64,000 nt of DNA from positions 558,001-622,000 of the forward strand of contig OY762275.1 in the NCBI GenBank assembly GCA_963665505.1, read 5' to 3'. The position numbers and the translations under genes were made by a program. Source of the DNA: QANA01 sp963665505. GTDB lineage: Bacteria; Bacillota; Clostridia; Christensenellales; Christensenellaceae. Below are positions 8,050-16,818 of the stretch, piece by piece; position 1 is the first letter of the stretch, and each line of letters begins with the position of its first letter. Under the pieces are notes generated by a model. That model saw nothing but the letters and a program-made list of their open reading frames with translations, was not told the origin of the DNA and did no database searches.

Positions 8050-9201
8050 CTATTCTTTAATCAGCGCCAGCAGCGCGTCCTGTGTATCCAGATTGTTTTG
8101 CAGGCTGTTTTGGATGATCGAGGCGATGGAATCGCGCTGCAAAGCGAACAGGAATGTGTTGGGGACGATCCCTTCTTGTCCGATGGACTGGTATTCTTCC
8201 ATGTAGAGCGGCGCGCCTTCGTATATTGTTTGCTGCCGGGTAACGGGCAGCATTTTAAGCGCTTCGACCGCGGCCTGTGCCCTGTCGGAAAGCAGATAAG
8301 CGGCAAAATCCGCGCACATGGCATACTTTTGTTCTTCCAGCCCCGCGGAGACACCGACGAACTGGACCATATCGGTATACGTACTGAGAGAATAGATGCG
8401 CAGGCTAACCATATTGGCGCGATTATCGGAGAGGACCTTTTGTGCTTCGGCGGCGGGGCAAAGGTACAGTGCCGCTCCGTCTTCCAGAAAGCTGTCCGCT
8501 CCGCCGGGTAAAGCGGAGGCCAGAGCCGCCGGCGGTACGCTATTTGTTTCCCCCCGCAGGAACAGGCAGGCCGCCGCCGGGCACAGGCCCGTCGTATCGC
8601 TCAGAGTAAGGGCCGCGATTCCCTGTTCTTCCGTATAGGGAGCGATCTTATCCAACATCGTGTAAAACAACTCTTTGGTGAGGGAAGTGTCCAGCGGGAG
8701 CGTGGCATCCGTATAGAAAAACATATCCTGATTACAGAGAAGAGCATAGAAATCCGCCATATACGGGTAGGCGTAGGTAATGCCGTTCAGGATGCCGGCG
8801 GAACGGTAGGCTTGCAGCAGGCCATCTGCGGCGGGGAGAGCGGCGAGAAAGTCGCTGTTCTCTATAAAACCCAGGGGAAAAGAAAGGATATCGGGCGTCT
8901 GTCCGGCGGCCAGCAGGGCCCCGGCCTCTTCCATATCGAGCGCGGTAAGGTCGATAAACACATACGGGTTGTTTTTTTCAAATTCCCGGATGCGGTTTCT
9001 CAAAAAAGATATGCCCGTATTTCCGCCCGTCTTGAACGAAACGATATGCCACAGGGAAAGGTTGCCCGTATAGTTTGCCGACTGCTCTTCTTCGCGCAGC
9101 GTATACGTGTTTTTTTGCAGGCCTTCCAATATGACCGAAGGCGCCAGAACAAGCAGCAATACAAGCCCCAGACAAATTAAAAGAGTAAAAGCTTTTTTCA
9201 C
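8050..9201 (-). CDS. Membrane-anchored periplasmic-binding-protein-like protein
   Basis: A 383-residue protein starting with GTG. An N-terminal hydrophobic segment (about residues 4-24) lacks a lipobox cysteine, so it is an anchor or an uncleaved signal. The rest resembles type 2 solute-binding proteins of ABC importers: SLWHIVSFKTGG, then an EFEKNNPYVFIDL strand and AAGQTPDILSFP, as in SBP family 1. No permease or ATPase genes are next to it, so it may be an orphan receptor or have a structural role. It stands between hprK and murB, which may place it under cell-wall or carbon control. Confidence 0.72.
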   Translation of the reverse strand: MKKAFTLLICLGLVLLLVLAPSVILEGLQKNTYTLREEEQSANYTGNLSLWHIVSFKTGGNTGISFLRNRIREFEKNNPYVFIDLTALDMEEAGALLAAGQTPDILSFPLGFIENSDFLAALPAADGLLQAYRSAGILNGITYAYPYMADFYALLCNQDMFFYTDATLPLDTSLTKELFYTMLDKIAPYTEEQGIAALTLSDTTGLCPAAACLFLRGETNSVPPAALASALPGGADSFLEDGAALYLCPAAEAQKVLSDNRANMVSLRIYSLSTYTDMVQFVGVSAGLEEQKYAMCADFAAYLLSDRAQAAVEALKMLPVTRQQTIYEGAPLYMEEYQSIGQEGIVPNTFLFALQRDSIASIIQNSLQNNLDTQDALLALIKE

Positions 9202-9268
9202 AAGAGACCTCGCGGCAGTGCTTTTACTCTATATATATTAGTATCTGTTTTTGTTTATACAGATGCTT

Positions 9269-10183
9269 TCAGCGCAACATGTTGAGAAGATCCTGGTCCA
9301 ATGTCTGCGCGGGGTTGTGACCCAGGGATTTCAGCCGGAAGTTCATGGCGGCCACTTCTATGATGATGGCGAGGTTCCGGCCGGGCCGTACGGGGATCGT
9401 GATTTTGGGGATATCAAGGCCGAGCAGGTTCAGATATTCCGGTTCTACGCCCAACCTGTCCACATCCTTTACGTCGCCTGCTTCCAAATGGATGGAAAGC
9501 GTGATGGTTTTGCTCTGCATGACGGCACCCATGCCGTACAGGATGGAAACATCTACCAGGCCGATGCCGCGAATCTCCATCAGGTGACGAATGACATCCG
9601 GCGCTTGGCCGACCAGCACGGAATCCGAGATCTTACGGATCTCGACAACATCGTCCGCGACCAGCCTGTGGCCGCGCTTAATCAGTTCGAGCGCAGTCTC
9701 GCTTTTACCGATGCCCGATTCGCCCGTCAGGAAAATGCCTACGCCGTATACGTCGATCAGACCGCCGTGGCGCGCAATGGTCGGCGCCAGTTCGTTTGCC
9801 AGGAACAGGGTGGCTCTGCTCGATATATTCACGGTATCGAGCGTGGAAAGGAAGACGGGAACATCATGCTTGCGGGCGATCTCCACGAATTTATCCGGGG
9901 GCATCTGGTTGCGGGAGATCAGCACGCAGGGCACGGGGTAACTGAAAAACTTCTCGAGTCGTTCTTCATACAGTTCGGGAGATATGTCTTTAAGATACTC
10001 CATTTCGCCCCGGCCAAAAAGCTGCACCCTGTCTACCGAAAAGTATTTGAAAAAACCGCTCAGCTGCAGGCCGGGCCTGTTCATCTCGGTTGTGGGAATA
10101 TTGAGCGTGGTCTGCTCGCCCAGATAAATGGGGATAAGAGAGAGTTCTTCAATAAACTTTTTTACCCGAATCGTCTTTTTCAT
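9269..10183 (-). CDS. hprK: HPr kinase/phosphorylase
   Basis: HprK, 304 residues. It phosphorylates Ser46 of HPr and Crh when glycolytic intermediates are high and removes it when phosphate is high, the Gram-positive switch for catabolite repression. The N-terminal domain is complete, and the C-terminal kinase has the P-loop GESGIGKS at 154-161 followed by the catalytic LVADD segment. The family signature around LMEIRGIGLVDV is present. It lies 6 bases after the Cof-type phosphatase gene and shares its promoter. Its likely partner in this window is the Crh-like protein encoded at 4072-4338. Confidence 0.96.
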   Translation of the reverse strand: MKKTIRVKKFIEELSLIPIYLGEQTTLNIPTTEMNRPGLQLSGFFKYFSVDRVQLFGRGEMEYLKDISPELYEERLEKFFSYPVPCVLISRNQMPPDKFVEIARKHDVPVFLSTLDTVNISSRATLFLANELAPTIARHGGLIDVYGVGIFLTGESGIGKSETALELIKRGHRLVADDVVEIRKISDSVLVGQAPDVIRHLMEIRGIGLVDVSILYGMGAVMQSKTITLSIHLEAGDVKDVDRLGVEPEYLNLLGLDIPKITIPVRPGRNLAIIIEVAAMNFRLKSLGHNPAQTLDQDLLNMLR

Positions 10184-10189
10184 GGCGAA

Positions 10190-10984
10190 CTACTTCCCTA
10201 AAATAAATTTATCGATGACCTCGGTCACACCTTCGTGGTCGTTATCGGCGGATATATAATCTGCGATTTTTTTGATTTCATCGATCGCGTTGCCTATGGC
10301 GACGCCCAACCCCGCATATTCGATCATGCTGGCGTCGATCTGGTTGTCGCCGATGGCGATGAGCTCACTTGGCTTAAGGCCCAGCTTTTCCGAAAGGATC
10401 TTGAGCGCGACGCCTTTATTTCCCCGGGGGTTGTTCAACTCTAAAAAAGTGGGGCGGGAACGGCCGATGTTGAGTTCAGGGAAAAGCGCTTCCAGCTCTT
10501 TCTGTATGCCGATGAGTTTTTCTGCATCTTCTATGATCAGCACTTTGGGTGTTTCGATATGTTGTATTTCATAGAGACCGGGCACTTCCACGGGTTTGAG
10601 GCCGCTGACCCCTCTGTATATATCGGTATATTTGCAGTATTTGTTGAAACAGAACGTATCGTCTTTAAAGATCTGTGCGTAGATGCCCCGTTCTTTTGCA
10701 AAGTCCAGGATGCGCTTGGCCGTTTGCGGGTCGAGGTAGCAGGTATGGATCAGATTGAAATCCTTATCTACGACTTGTGAGCCGCCGCCGCAAATACAAG
10801 GGGAATGCAGGTCCAGAGGCGTATATAATTCCTTGACGTTGGCGGCCATGCGCCCGGACGCCAGTACCACATAAACCCCGGTTTCCTCAGCCGCATGCAT
10901 GGCAGCGATGGAACGATCGGTAATATGTCCATCGTTTGGAATCAGTGTTTTGTCCATGTCGATTGCGATCAGTTTATATTGCAT
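10190..10984 (-). CDS. Cof-type HAD-superfamily phosphatase
   Basis: A 264-residue haloacid dehalogenase-like hydrolase of the Cof/IIB group. Motif I is DMDKTLIPNDG near the N-terminus, motif II is in VVLASGRM, and the C-terminal motifs are NPRGNKGVALKIL (Lys) and AIGDNQIDASMIEYAGLGVAIGNA (acidic residues). The cap domain lies in between. These enzymes remove phosphate from sugar phosphates or nucleotides; the substrate cannot be told from sequence. It starts the operon that continues into hprK, divergent from dnaE. Confidence 0.88.
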   Translation of the reverse strand: MQYKLIAIDMDKTLIPNDGHITDRSIAAMHAAEETGVYVVLASGRMAANVKELYTPLDLHSPCICGGGSQVVDKDFNLIHTCYLDPQTAKRILDFAKERGIYAQIFKDDTFCFNKYCKYTDIYRGVSGLKPVEVPGLYEIQHIETPKVLIIEDAEKLIGIQKELEALFPELNIGRSRPTFLELNNPRGNKGVALKILSEKLGLKPSELIAIGDNQIDASMIEYAGLGVAIGNAIDEIKKIADYISADNDHEGVTEVIDKFILGK

Positions 10985-11033
10985 AAGTTCTCTGTTTCTC
11001 CGTTTCGTTAAGTTATTTCAATACTTAATATCC

Positions 11034-11062
11034 ATTATAGCCTATTTTGCCGATATTGGTAA
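11034..11062 (-). promoter_or_regulatory. Promoter of the Cof phosphatase-hprK operon
   Basis: On the minus strand TTACCA (11062-11057) and TATAAT (11039-11034) are 17 bases apart, about 50 bases upstream of the Cof-type gene. It is divergent from the dnaE promoter. Confidence 0.7.
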
Positions 11063-11090
11063 ATAGAAATTGCATGAAATCGGGTTTTTA

Positions 11091-11119
11091 TTTCATAAAA
11101 AAACACGATGTGCTATAAT
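11091..11119 (+). promoter_or_regulatory. dnaE promoter
   Basis: TTTCAT (11091-11096) and TATAAT (11114-11119) with a 17-base spacer. Transcription would begin near 11126, downstream of the first in-frame ATG at 11122, which supports the second ATG (11143) as the dnaE start. Confidence 0.72.
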
Positions 11120-11142
11120 TTATGTCGGAAGGGAGTCTGAAA

Positions 11143-14100
11143 ATGAGCGGTTTTGTGCATCTGCATGTTCACAGCGAATACAGCCTGCTGGATGGTGCCG
11201 CACGGATCAACGATATCGTTTCCTATGCGAAAAAGATCGGGCAAAACGCCATCGCCATCACGGACCATGGCGCCATGTATGGTGTGCTAGGTTTCTATAA
11301 AGCGGCTAAAAAAGCCGGTATAAAGCCTATTTTGGGCGTGGAAACCTACCTTGTCGAAGATTTGGCGGAAAAAAACTCCAAACAAAGAGAGTACGGACAC
11401 TTGCTCCTCCTTGCGAAAAACGAAAAAGGGTATAAAAACCTTATGCGCCTTTGCTCCATCGGGTTTCTGGAGGGATTTTATTATAAGCCGCGCATCGATT
11501 ATATTACGCTGGAAAAGTATGCGGACGGCCTGATCTGTACGTCCGCCTGCGTCGCGGGGGATATTCCGCAGATGCTCCTTACGGGCAGAGCCGATCAGGC
11601 GTATGCGCTGGCTGCCCGGCTGAAGAACATGTTCGGGCCGGATTTTTATATAGAGATCCAGGACCACGGCCTGCGGGAAGAGAAACGCGTGACGCCGCTG
11701 TTGATAGAATTGGCCGGCAAGCTCGGGATCGGGCTGGTGGCCACCAACGATACCCATTATGTGGAAAAGGGGGACGCGCGCGCCCAGGAAGTATTGATGT
11801 GCCTGCAGATGGGGCGTACGCTGGAAGAAGGCGGCCTGTTCGAGACGGATGAGTTTTACATCAAAACTGCCGAAGAGATGCAGGCATTGTTTTCGTACGT
11901 ACCCGAAGCGCTGGCCAACACGCAAAAGATCGCCGACCAATGCGATGTGGAGATCGAACTGGGAAAACTGCACTTGCCCGCCTATCCGGTGCCGGCCGGC
12001 TATACGGATAAAGAATATCTGGAACATCTTGTCCGCAAGGGCATGGTGGAACGCTATGGCGAGGATTATACCGCGTACGAAGCGCGGCTTTGTTATGAGA
12101 TGAATGTCATCAATTCCATGGGATTCACGGATTATTTTCTGATCGTCTGGGATTATGTGGATTTCGCGCGGCGCAACAAGATCATGGTCGGGCCGGGGCG
12201 GGGCAGCGTGGCGGGCAGTATCGTCGCCTATGCGCTGAAGATCACAGAGATCGACCCGATTGCGTACAATCTTCTGTTTGAGCGCTTTCTCAATCCGGAA
12301 CGCGTCAGCATGCCGGATATCGACATCGATTTTTGCATCGAACGCCGGCAGGAAGTTATCGACTATGTCGCGGAAAAATACGGGAAAGACAAAGTGGCGC
12401 AGCTCATCACGTTTGGGACGCTGGGGGCAAAACAGGTCGTGCGGGATGTGGCGCGGGTGATGGGCATCCCCGTGCAGGAAGCCGACCGGGTCGCCAAAAT
12501 GATCCCGTTTGCCGTGAAGATGACGATCGCCCGGGCGTTGGAAGAATCCCCCAAACTGCGGGTGGAATATGAATCCGACGCACGCATCCGCGAATGGCTG
12601 GATATGGCTATGAAAATAGAAGGGATGCCCCGCCAGAGCTCCACGCATGCGGCGGCGGTCGTGATCTCCGTGCTGCCCATCACGGAGTATTCTCCGCTCA
12701 CGCTGAACAAAAAAGACGAAAGCGTCACGACCCAATATAACATGCACGATATTGAGGAGCTGGGCCTCCTGAAAATGGATTTTCTGGGTCTCCGTACGCT
12801 GACAGTGATACGCGATGCCGTTGCCATGGTACAAAAAAACCGGGGGATCTCGCTGGATATCGGAAATCTGGACATGCGGGACAAAGCGGTTTACGAAATG
12901 ATTTCCGCAGGCGAGACGGACGGTATTTTCCAGCTGGAAAGCGACGGGATGCGTTCGCTCATGACAAAACTGCGGCCGGAGAACTTGGGGGACATCATGG
13001 TGGGGATCTCGCTGTTCCGGCCCGGCCCCATGGCCAAGATACCTGATTATATCGAGGGGAAAAATTTTCCGGAAAAAGTGCACTATGATCATCCGATGCT
13101 GGAAGGCTTGCTGCAGGATACATACGGCTGCATGGTCTATCAGGAGCAGGTGATGGAGATCGTGCGGGATATGGCGGGCTATTCCCTTGCGCGCAGCGAC
13201 GAAGTACGCCGCGCGATGGCCAAGAAGAAAAAAGAGGTCATGGAACGGGAACGCAAGATATTCATCTACGGCGGAGACGGGATTGAAGGCGCGGTGCATC
13301 GCGGAGTGCCGGAAGCCGTCGCCCAGCGCGTGTTCGACCAGATGATGGATTTTGCACAATATGCATTCAATAAATCGCATGCCTGCGCGTATGCAGTGGT
13401 CGCTTATCAGACGGCCTACCTTAAATGTCATTATAAAGAAGAATTTATGACGGCGCTGCTCAACAGCTTTATTTCCAACGCGGACAAGGTCGCCCACTAT
13501 ATGCGCTATATAAGGCGGACGGGGACCGATATCCGGATGCCGGATATCAACCGGTCGGGCCAATATTTCAGTGTAGAGGGCAAGAGCATCCGGTTTGGTC
13601 TTTCGGCGTTGGTGAATGTGGGGGAATCCATTGACCAGGTGATCGTGGAGCGGCAGAAGGGCGGCGCATATGAAGACTTTGAAGACTTCATCCGGCGCAA
13701 CGTCAGCAACATCAACAAGACCCAGATAGAGTCGTTTATCTTATCCGGGTGTTTTGATTATACGGGTGCCCGCCGTGCGCAGCTGATGGGCGTTTATGAG
13801 AACCTGTATAAAAATGCCCAGGCCGAGCAAAAACGGGCCAGCACGGGCCAGATCAGCATTTTTGACCTTTCGGGGGAGACCGTGGTAAAAATGCGGCTGC
13901 CCGATATCCCTGAATATGAGGAAAAAGAGAAGTTGGCATTGGAAAAAGAAAAGGTGGGCATGTATCTTTCGGGCCATCCGCTGCAAAAATATGCAAAGGC
14001 ACTGGAATTGGAGGAATGGAATCTTTCTAAGATCCAAAGACTGGTGGAACACCAGGAAAACCTGAAAGAACTGGACGGGAAAAACATAGAACTGGTGGGC

Positions 14101-14571
14101 ATCTTTACGCAGATGAAGGCGCGCACCACCCGCCGTTCCCGCCAGGTCATGGCGAACGGGATGTTCGAAGACCTGACGGGCAGCCTGGGCATCACGATCT
14201 TTCCGGCGGTCTATGCCGCGAACGAAGCCGAGCTGAAGACAGATACGGTCTGCCGCATACGGGCGCGCATCGCCGTAGGAGAGGAAGCAGAAGCGGAATT
14301 ATTCCTGGAAGATATCACCCCGTATACGCCTTCGGGGAAGAGGAACGTCGGCAAGCAAAAGCTGTATATACGGATGCAGAATGAAGATGTCTTTCTTGCC
14401 CGCGCCATCAAAGATGTGTTGCAGAAATATCCAGGAGAAAATGCCGTGTGCGTCGTGGTCGACGATACGGGGAAACGCTATGGCCTGCATGAAAAGGTCT
14501 TTATCGGGAACGCACTGGTCCATGCATTAAAAAACCTTGTTGGGGAAGGAAATGTTGCCATAAAGGCATAA
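11143..14571 (+). CDS. dnaE: DNA polymerase III subunit alpha, DnaE type
   Basis: A 1142-residue DnaE. The start is placed at 11143 (GGAAGGGAG upstream; family N-terminus FVHLHVHSEYSLLDG) rather than at the ATG 21 bases earlier. Domains in order: PHP (about 1-200; HLHVHSEYS, ITDHGAMYG), polymerase palm with PGRGSVAGS and the catalytic PDIDIDF near residue 395, fingers, tandem HhH region and a C-terminal OB-fold region (IELVGIFTQMKAR). In Clostridia with PolC, DnaE extends primers on the lagging strand; whether PolC exists in this genome cannot be seen. The gene is monocistronic or leads into pfkA. Confidence 0.96.
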   Translation: MSGFVHLHVHSEYSLLDGAARINDIVSYAKKIGQNAIAITDHGAMYGVLGFYKAAKKAGIKPILGVETYLVEDLAEKNSKQREYGHLLLLAKNEKGYKNLMRLCSIGFLEGFYYKPRIDYITLEKYADGLICTSACVAGDIPQMLLTGRADQAYALAARLKNMFGPDFYIEIQDHGLREEKRVTPLLIELAGKLGIGLVATNDTHYVEKGDARAQEVLMCLQMGRTLEEGGLFETDEFYIKTAEEMQALFSYVPEALANTQKIADQCDVEIELGKLHLPAYPVPAGYTDKEYLEHLVRKGMVERYGEDYTAYEARLCYEMNVINSMGFTDYFLIVWDYVDFARRNKIMVGPGRGSVAGSIVAYALKITEIDPIAYNLLFERFLNPERVSMPDIDIDFCIERRQEVIDYVAEKYGKDKVAQLITFGTLGAKQVVRDVARVMGIPVQEADRVAKMIPFAVKMTIARALEESPKLRVEYESDARIREWLDMAMKIEGMPRQSSTHAAAVVISVLPITEYSPLTLNKKDESVTTQYNMHDIEELGLLKMDFLGLRTLTVIRDAVAMVQKNRGISLDIGNLDMRDKAVYEMISAGETDGIFQLESDGMRSLMTKLRPENLGDIMVGISLFRPGPMAKIPDYIEGKNFPEKVHYDHPMLEGLLQDTYGCMVYQEQVMEIVRDMAGYSLARSDEVRRAMAKKKKEVMERERKIFIYGGDGIEGAVHRGVPEAVAQRVFDQMMDFAQYAFNKSHACAYAVVAYQTAYLKCHYKEEFMTALLNSFISNADKVAHYMRYIRRTGTDIRMPDINRSGQYFSVEGKSIRFGLSALVNVGESIDQVIVERQKGGAYEDFEDFIRRNVSNINKTQIESFILSGCFDYTGARRAQLMGVYENLYKNAQAEQKRASTGQISIFDLSGETVVKMRLPDIPEYEEKEKLALEKEKVGMYLSGHPLQKYAKALELEEWNLSKIQRLVEHQENLKELDGKNIELVGIFTQMKARTTRRSRQVMANGMFEDLTGSLGITIFPAVYAANEAELKTDTVCRIRARIAVGEEAEAELFLEDITPYTPSGKRNVGKQKLYIRMQNEDVFLARAIKDVLQKYPGENAVCVVVDDTGKRYGLHEKVFIGNALVHALKNLVGEGNVAIKA

Positions 14572-14845
14572 TCTATTGTTTTACCATTTTTTTTGTGATA
14601 GAATGGAAAAAATATTTTTGCATGATAGAGGATATTGGGTATGTTTGAACCGTTTGTTTTGACGTAAGGACGGTAATGAAAAGACCTGATTAAGACGACT
14701 GAAGGCAAAAACTGTGTGAATGACAAGATATCAGGTGGTTTTGGATCGCATATTTATTATGAAATCCGCGAAAAACAAGTTACTGTCACCAACAAAGCAA
14801 GTTTTTTCTAAAAAGTTGCCGTGTATATTTAAGAGGTGGAGTCAC
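14572..14845. other. Intergenic region with an unexplained inverted repeat
   Basis: No gene supported. An inverted repeat ACCTGAT (14684-14690) / ATCAGGT (14730-14736) encloses 39 bases of mixed sequence. The stretch 14720-14845 is open in frame with the next gene, but it has no Shine-Dalgarno sequence and unusual composition, so it is taken as leader. I do not recognise a riboswitch class here. Confidence 0.4.
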
Positions 14846-15043
14846 ATGTGGGTCGTAATTTTTATCGCGGAAAATTACCGGATTGCCGAACAGATACATG
14901 CACTTTTAATGGCAGAAGGGATACTTATAAAGATAAAGCCCGTTTATAAAAAGGTTGCGCCGGACAAAAACAACTATCAGATTGTTGTTTTGGAGGGAGA
15001 AGCCGAAGATGCCAGAGAAATCATGGCGGACAACGGGTTTTAA
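14846..15043 (+). CDS. Small DUF2007-like putative signal-transducing protein
   Basis: A 65-residue protein. The ATG at 14846 has AGGTGGAG upstream; a longer reading from 14720 is possible but lacks such a site. The sequence starts MWVVIFIAENYRIAEQIHAL and has the pattern of the small alpha/beta DUF2007 family, some members of which are misnamed glutamate decarboxylase in databases. It is encoded 26 bases upstream of pfkA, so it is probably co-transcribed with it. No catalytic residues stand out; a small-ligand or protein-binding role is possible. Confidence 0.65.
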   Translation: MWVVIFIAENYRIAEQIHALLMAEGILIKIKPVYKKVAPDKNNYQIVVLEGEAEDAREIMADNGF

Positions 15044-15069
15044 ATGACAGGGTTTGATGGAGAAGGTAT

Positions 15070-16032
15070 ATGAAAAGAATTGCGTTACTTACCAGTGGCG
15101 GGGATACCCCGGCTATGAATGCCACTATTTTTTCGGTGGTGCGTACGGCCAAAAGCATGGGGATCGATGTGATCGGTGCCTTGAAAGGTTATTCTGGCCT
15201 GATTGAAGGCCGTCTTGCCGAAATCCGCTCGAAACAGGTGGAATACATTGTAAATAAGGGCGGTACTATCCTGAAAACGGTACGCTGCCCGGAAATGTTC
15301 AAAGAGTCCGGCCGGCAGAAGGCCATCGACAACCTGCGGGCGTTCCGGGTCGACGGTCTGATCGTTATCGGCGGCGACGGCAGCTACCGGGGCGCCAGGG
15401 AACTCACCCATATGGGGATGCCGGTGATAGGTCTTCCCGGAACGATCGATAACGACATTGCCTATACGGATTATTCCATTGGGTTCGATACGGCGATAAA
15501 CTCCGCCGTAACCGAGATTGCCAAGATCCGTGACACGATGCTTTCGCACGACAGGATAGGCGTTGTGGAGGTCATGGGCAGGAACTGCGGCAATATGGCT
15601 CTGCATGTGGGGATAGGAAGCGAAGCGGACTATATCGTATTGCCCGAGGTGGAGTTCGATGCCGATGAGATCTGCGAAAGCATCCAGATCCGTGAAAACC
15701 GCGGGAAAGCGACCAGCATTATCGTCATCTCCGAAGGCGCAGGTAAAAGCGAAGCGCTGGCGAAATATATCCAGTCCAAGACCGGCAGAGATGTCAAATC
15801 TATCGTGCTGGGATATGTGCAGCGGGGCGGGGCACCTTCTGTTTTTGACAGGGTCCTTTCCATGCAGATGGGCGCGAGAGCGATCGAGTTGGCGGCCAAG
15901 GGGATCGGCGGCCGGGTCGTAGGGATCAGGAACGGCAAGATCATAGACGACGATATCGATGATGCGCTGCATATGGAATTGAAGTTCGATTATGAGCTTT
16001 ACCGGCAGTATATGGCGATGGTTAATTACTGA
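15070..16032 (+). CDS. pfkA: ATP-dependent 6-phosphofructokinase
   Basis: PfkA, 320 residues, the committed step of glycolysis (fructose 6-phosphate to the 1,6-bisphosphate). The N-terminal loop is TSGGDTPAMNA, where the usual APGMN is TPAMN. GGDGS and PGTIDND carry glycines at the two positions that separate ATP-using from pyrophosphate-using enzymes, so ATP is the likely donor. The catalytic TIDNDI segment and EVMGRNCG are intact. Length is normal. A good terminator follows 11 bases after the stop. Confidence 0.95.
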   Translation: MKRIALLTSGGDTPAMNATIFSVVRTAKSMGIDVIGALKGYSGLIEGRLAEIRSKQVEYIVNKGGTILKTVRCPEMFKESGRQKAIDNLRAFRVDGLIVIGGDGSYRGARELTHMGMPVIGLPGTIDNDIAYTDYSIGFDTAINSAVTEIAKIRDTMLSHDRIGVVEVMGRNCGNMALHVGIGSEADYIVLPEVEFDADEICESIQIRENRGKATSIIVISEGAGKSEALAKYIQSKTGRDVKSIVLGYVQRGGAPSVFDRVLSMQMGARAIELAAKGIGGRVVGIRNGKIIDDDIDDALHMELKFDYELYRQYMAMVNY

Positions 16033-16043
16033 AAACACCGGCA

Positions 16044-16070
16044 GCCGGCTTTTTAAGCCGGCCTTTTTTA
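16044..16070 (+). terminator. pfkA terminator
   Basis: Stem GCCGGC (16044-16049) and GCCGGC (16057-16062) with a short T/A-rich loop, followed by CTTTTTT. Confidence 0.9.
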
Positions 16071-16080
16071 AAGGCGCATG

Positions 16081-16094
16081 TTTCTTTGAAGAAA
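16081..16094 (+). promoter_or_regulatory. Candidate repressor operator O1
   Basis: TTTCTTTGAAGAAA is a near-perfect palindrome. A close copy (TTGCTTTAAAGAAA) lies 41 bases further on over the -35 box of the S24 repressor gene. Repeated palindromes at this spacing suit a dimeric autorepressor. Confidence 0.5.
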
Positions 16095-16121
16095 TATTAT
16101 TTAAAATTTTTCTGTTTTATA

Positions 16122-16150
16122 TTGCTTTAAAGAAACGGATATGTTATCAT
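16122..16150 (+). promoter_or_regulatory. Promoter of the S24 repressor/dinB operon with overlapping operator O2
   Basis: TTGCTT (16122-16127) and TATCAT (16145-16150), 17-base spacer. The -35 box is inside TTGCTTTAAAGAAA (16122-16135), the second copy of the candidate operator, so repressor bound there would block RNA polymerase. Confidence 0.6.
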
Positions 16151-16174
16151 AGGAGGCAAAGGGAGGGCACTATT

Positions 16175-16798
16175 TTGGGAACGAATCAGTTGACCGAATT
16201 GATCGGTAGAGCAGTGGGAGAATTGTCGAGAAACGAATTTTGCAGGAAGGCCGATATCAGTGCGGGCAATTTTTCCCGGATCATGCGGGGACAGCGGCCC
16301 ACGCCGGAAGTGCTTTTTAAAATAGCGCGCGTATCCAACCGGGTACAGTATGGCGAGTTAATGCGGGCGGCGGGGTATATAGAAGCAAGAGAAGCGCCTG
16401 ATAAAGCCTGCGGCATCCCCATATACGGAAGTATCGCGGCCGGCACCCCGATCGAAGCGTTTGAGAACCTTTCCGGCTACATCAAGCTGGAATATGAAGG
16501 CAAACCTACCGGCAAAGACTGCTTTGCCCTGCGCGTCGTCGGAGATTCCATGGATATGGCCAATATCCCCGATGCCAGCGTGGTCGTCATCCAGCGCATG
16601 GCCGACCTGAAAAATGGGGGGATCGGCGCCGTCATGGTGAACGGGGAAGTCACGGTCAAACGCTTTTATAATAAAGGCACACATATCGTGCTGGTTCCGG
16701 TGAGTTCCAAGCCGGAGTATCAGCCGCAAATATTTTTTCCGGGGGACGATATCAAAATACTCGGAAAAGTCGTCATGTCGGTCGTCAATATCGACTGA
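16175..16798 (+). CDS. LexA/CI-like repressor (XRE HTH plus S24 autopeptidase)
   Basis: A 207-residue protein starting with TTG; GGGAGG 8 bases upstream and the stop-free N-terminal HTH decide the start. The HTH covers about residues 14-68 (KADISAGNFSRIMRGQ). The C-terminal S24 peptidase has the Ser nucleophile in GDSM (Ser125) and the Lys base in VTVKRF (Lys162). A cleavage site like that of LexA may be Cys79-Gly80 in KACGIPIYG. RecA-stimulated self-cleavage would release the operon. dinB begins 20 bases downstream, so this is a good candidate for a local damage-response repressor rather than the genome-wide LexA. Confidence 0.85.
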   Translation: MGTNQLTELIGRAVGELSRNEFCRKADISAGNFSRIMRGQRPTPEVLFKIARVSNRVQYGELMRAAGYIEAREAPDKACGIPIYGSIAAGTPIEAFENLSGYIKLEYEGKPTGKDCFALRVVGDSMDMANIPDASVVVIQRMADLKNGGIGAVMVNGEVTVKRFYNKGTHIVLVPVSSKPEYQPQIFFPGDDIKILGKVVMSVVNID

Positions 16799-16818
16799 AA
16801 AAAACGCGGGAGAAACCT

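Noticed and set aside
11287..13563. Long open frame of 758 codons opposite dnaE
   Set aside because: It is the antisense shadow of a highly conserved gene; the protein has unusual His/Phe-rich composition, no domain and no ribosome site.
15070..16032. PfkA as a pyrophosphate-dependent enzyme
   Set aside because: The glycines in GGDGS and PGTIDND point to ATP use; the TPAMN change is only noted.
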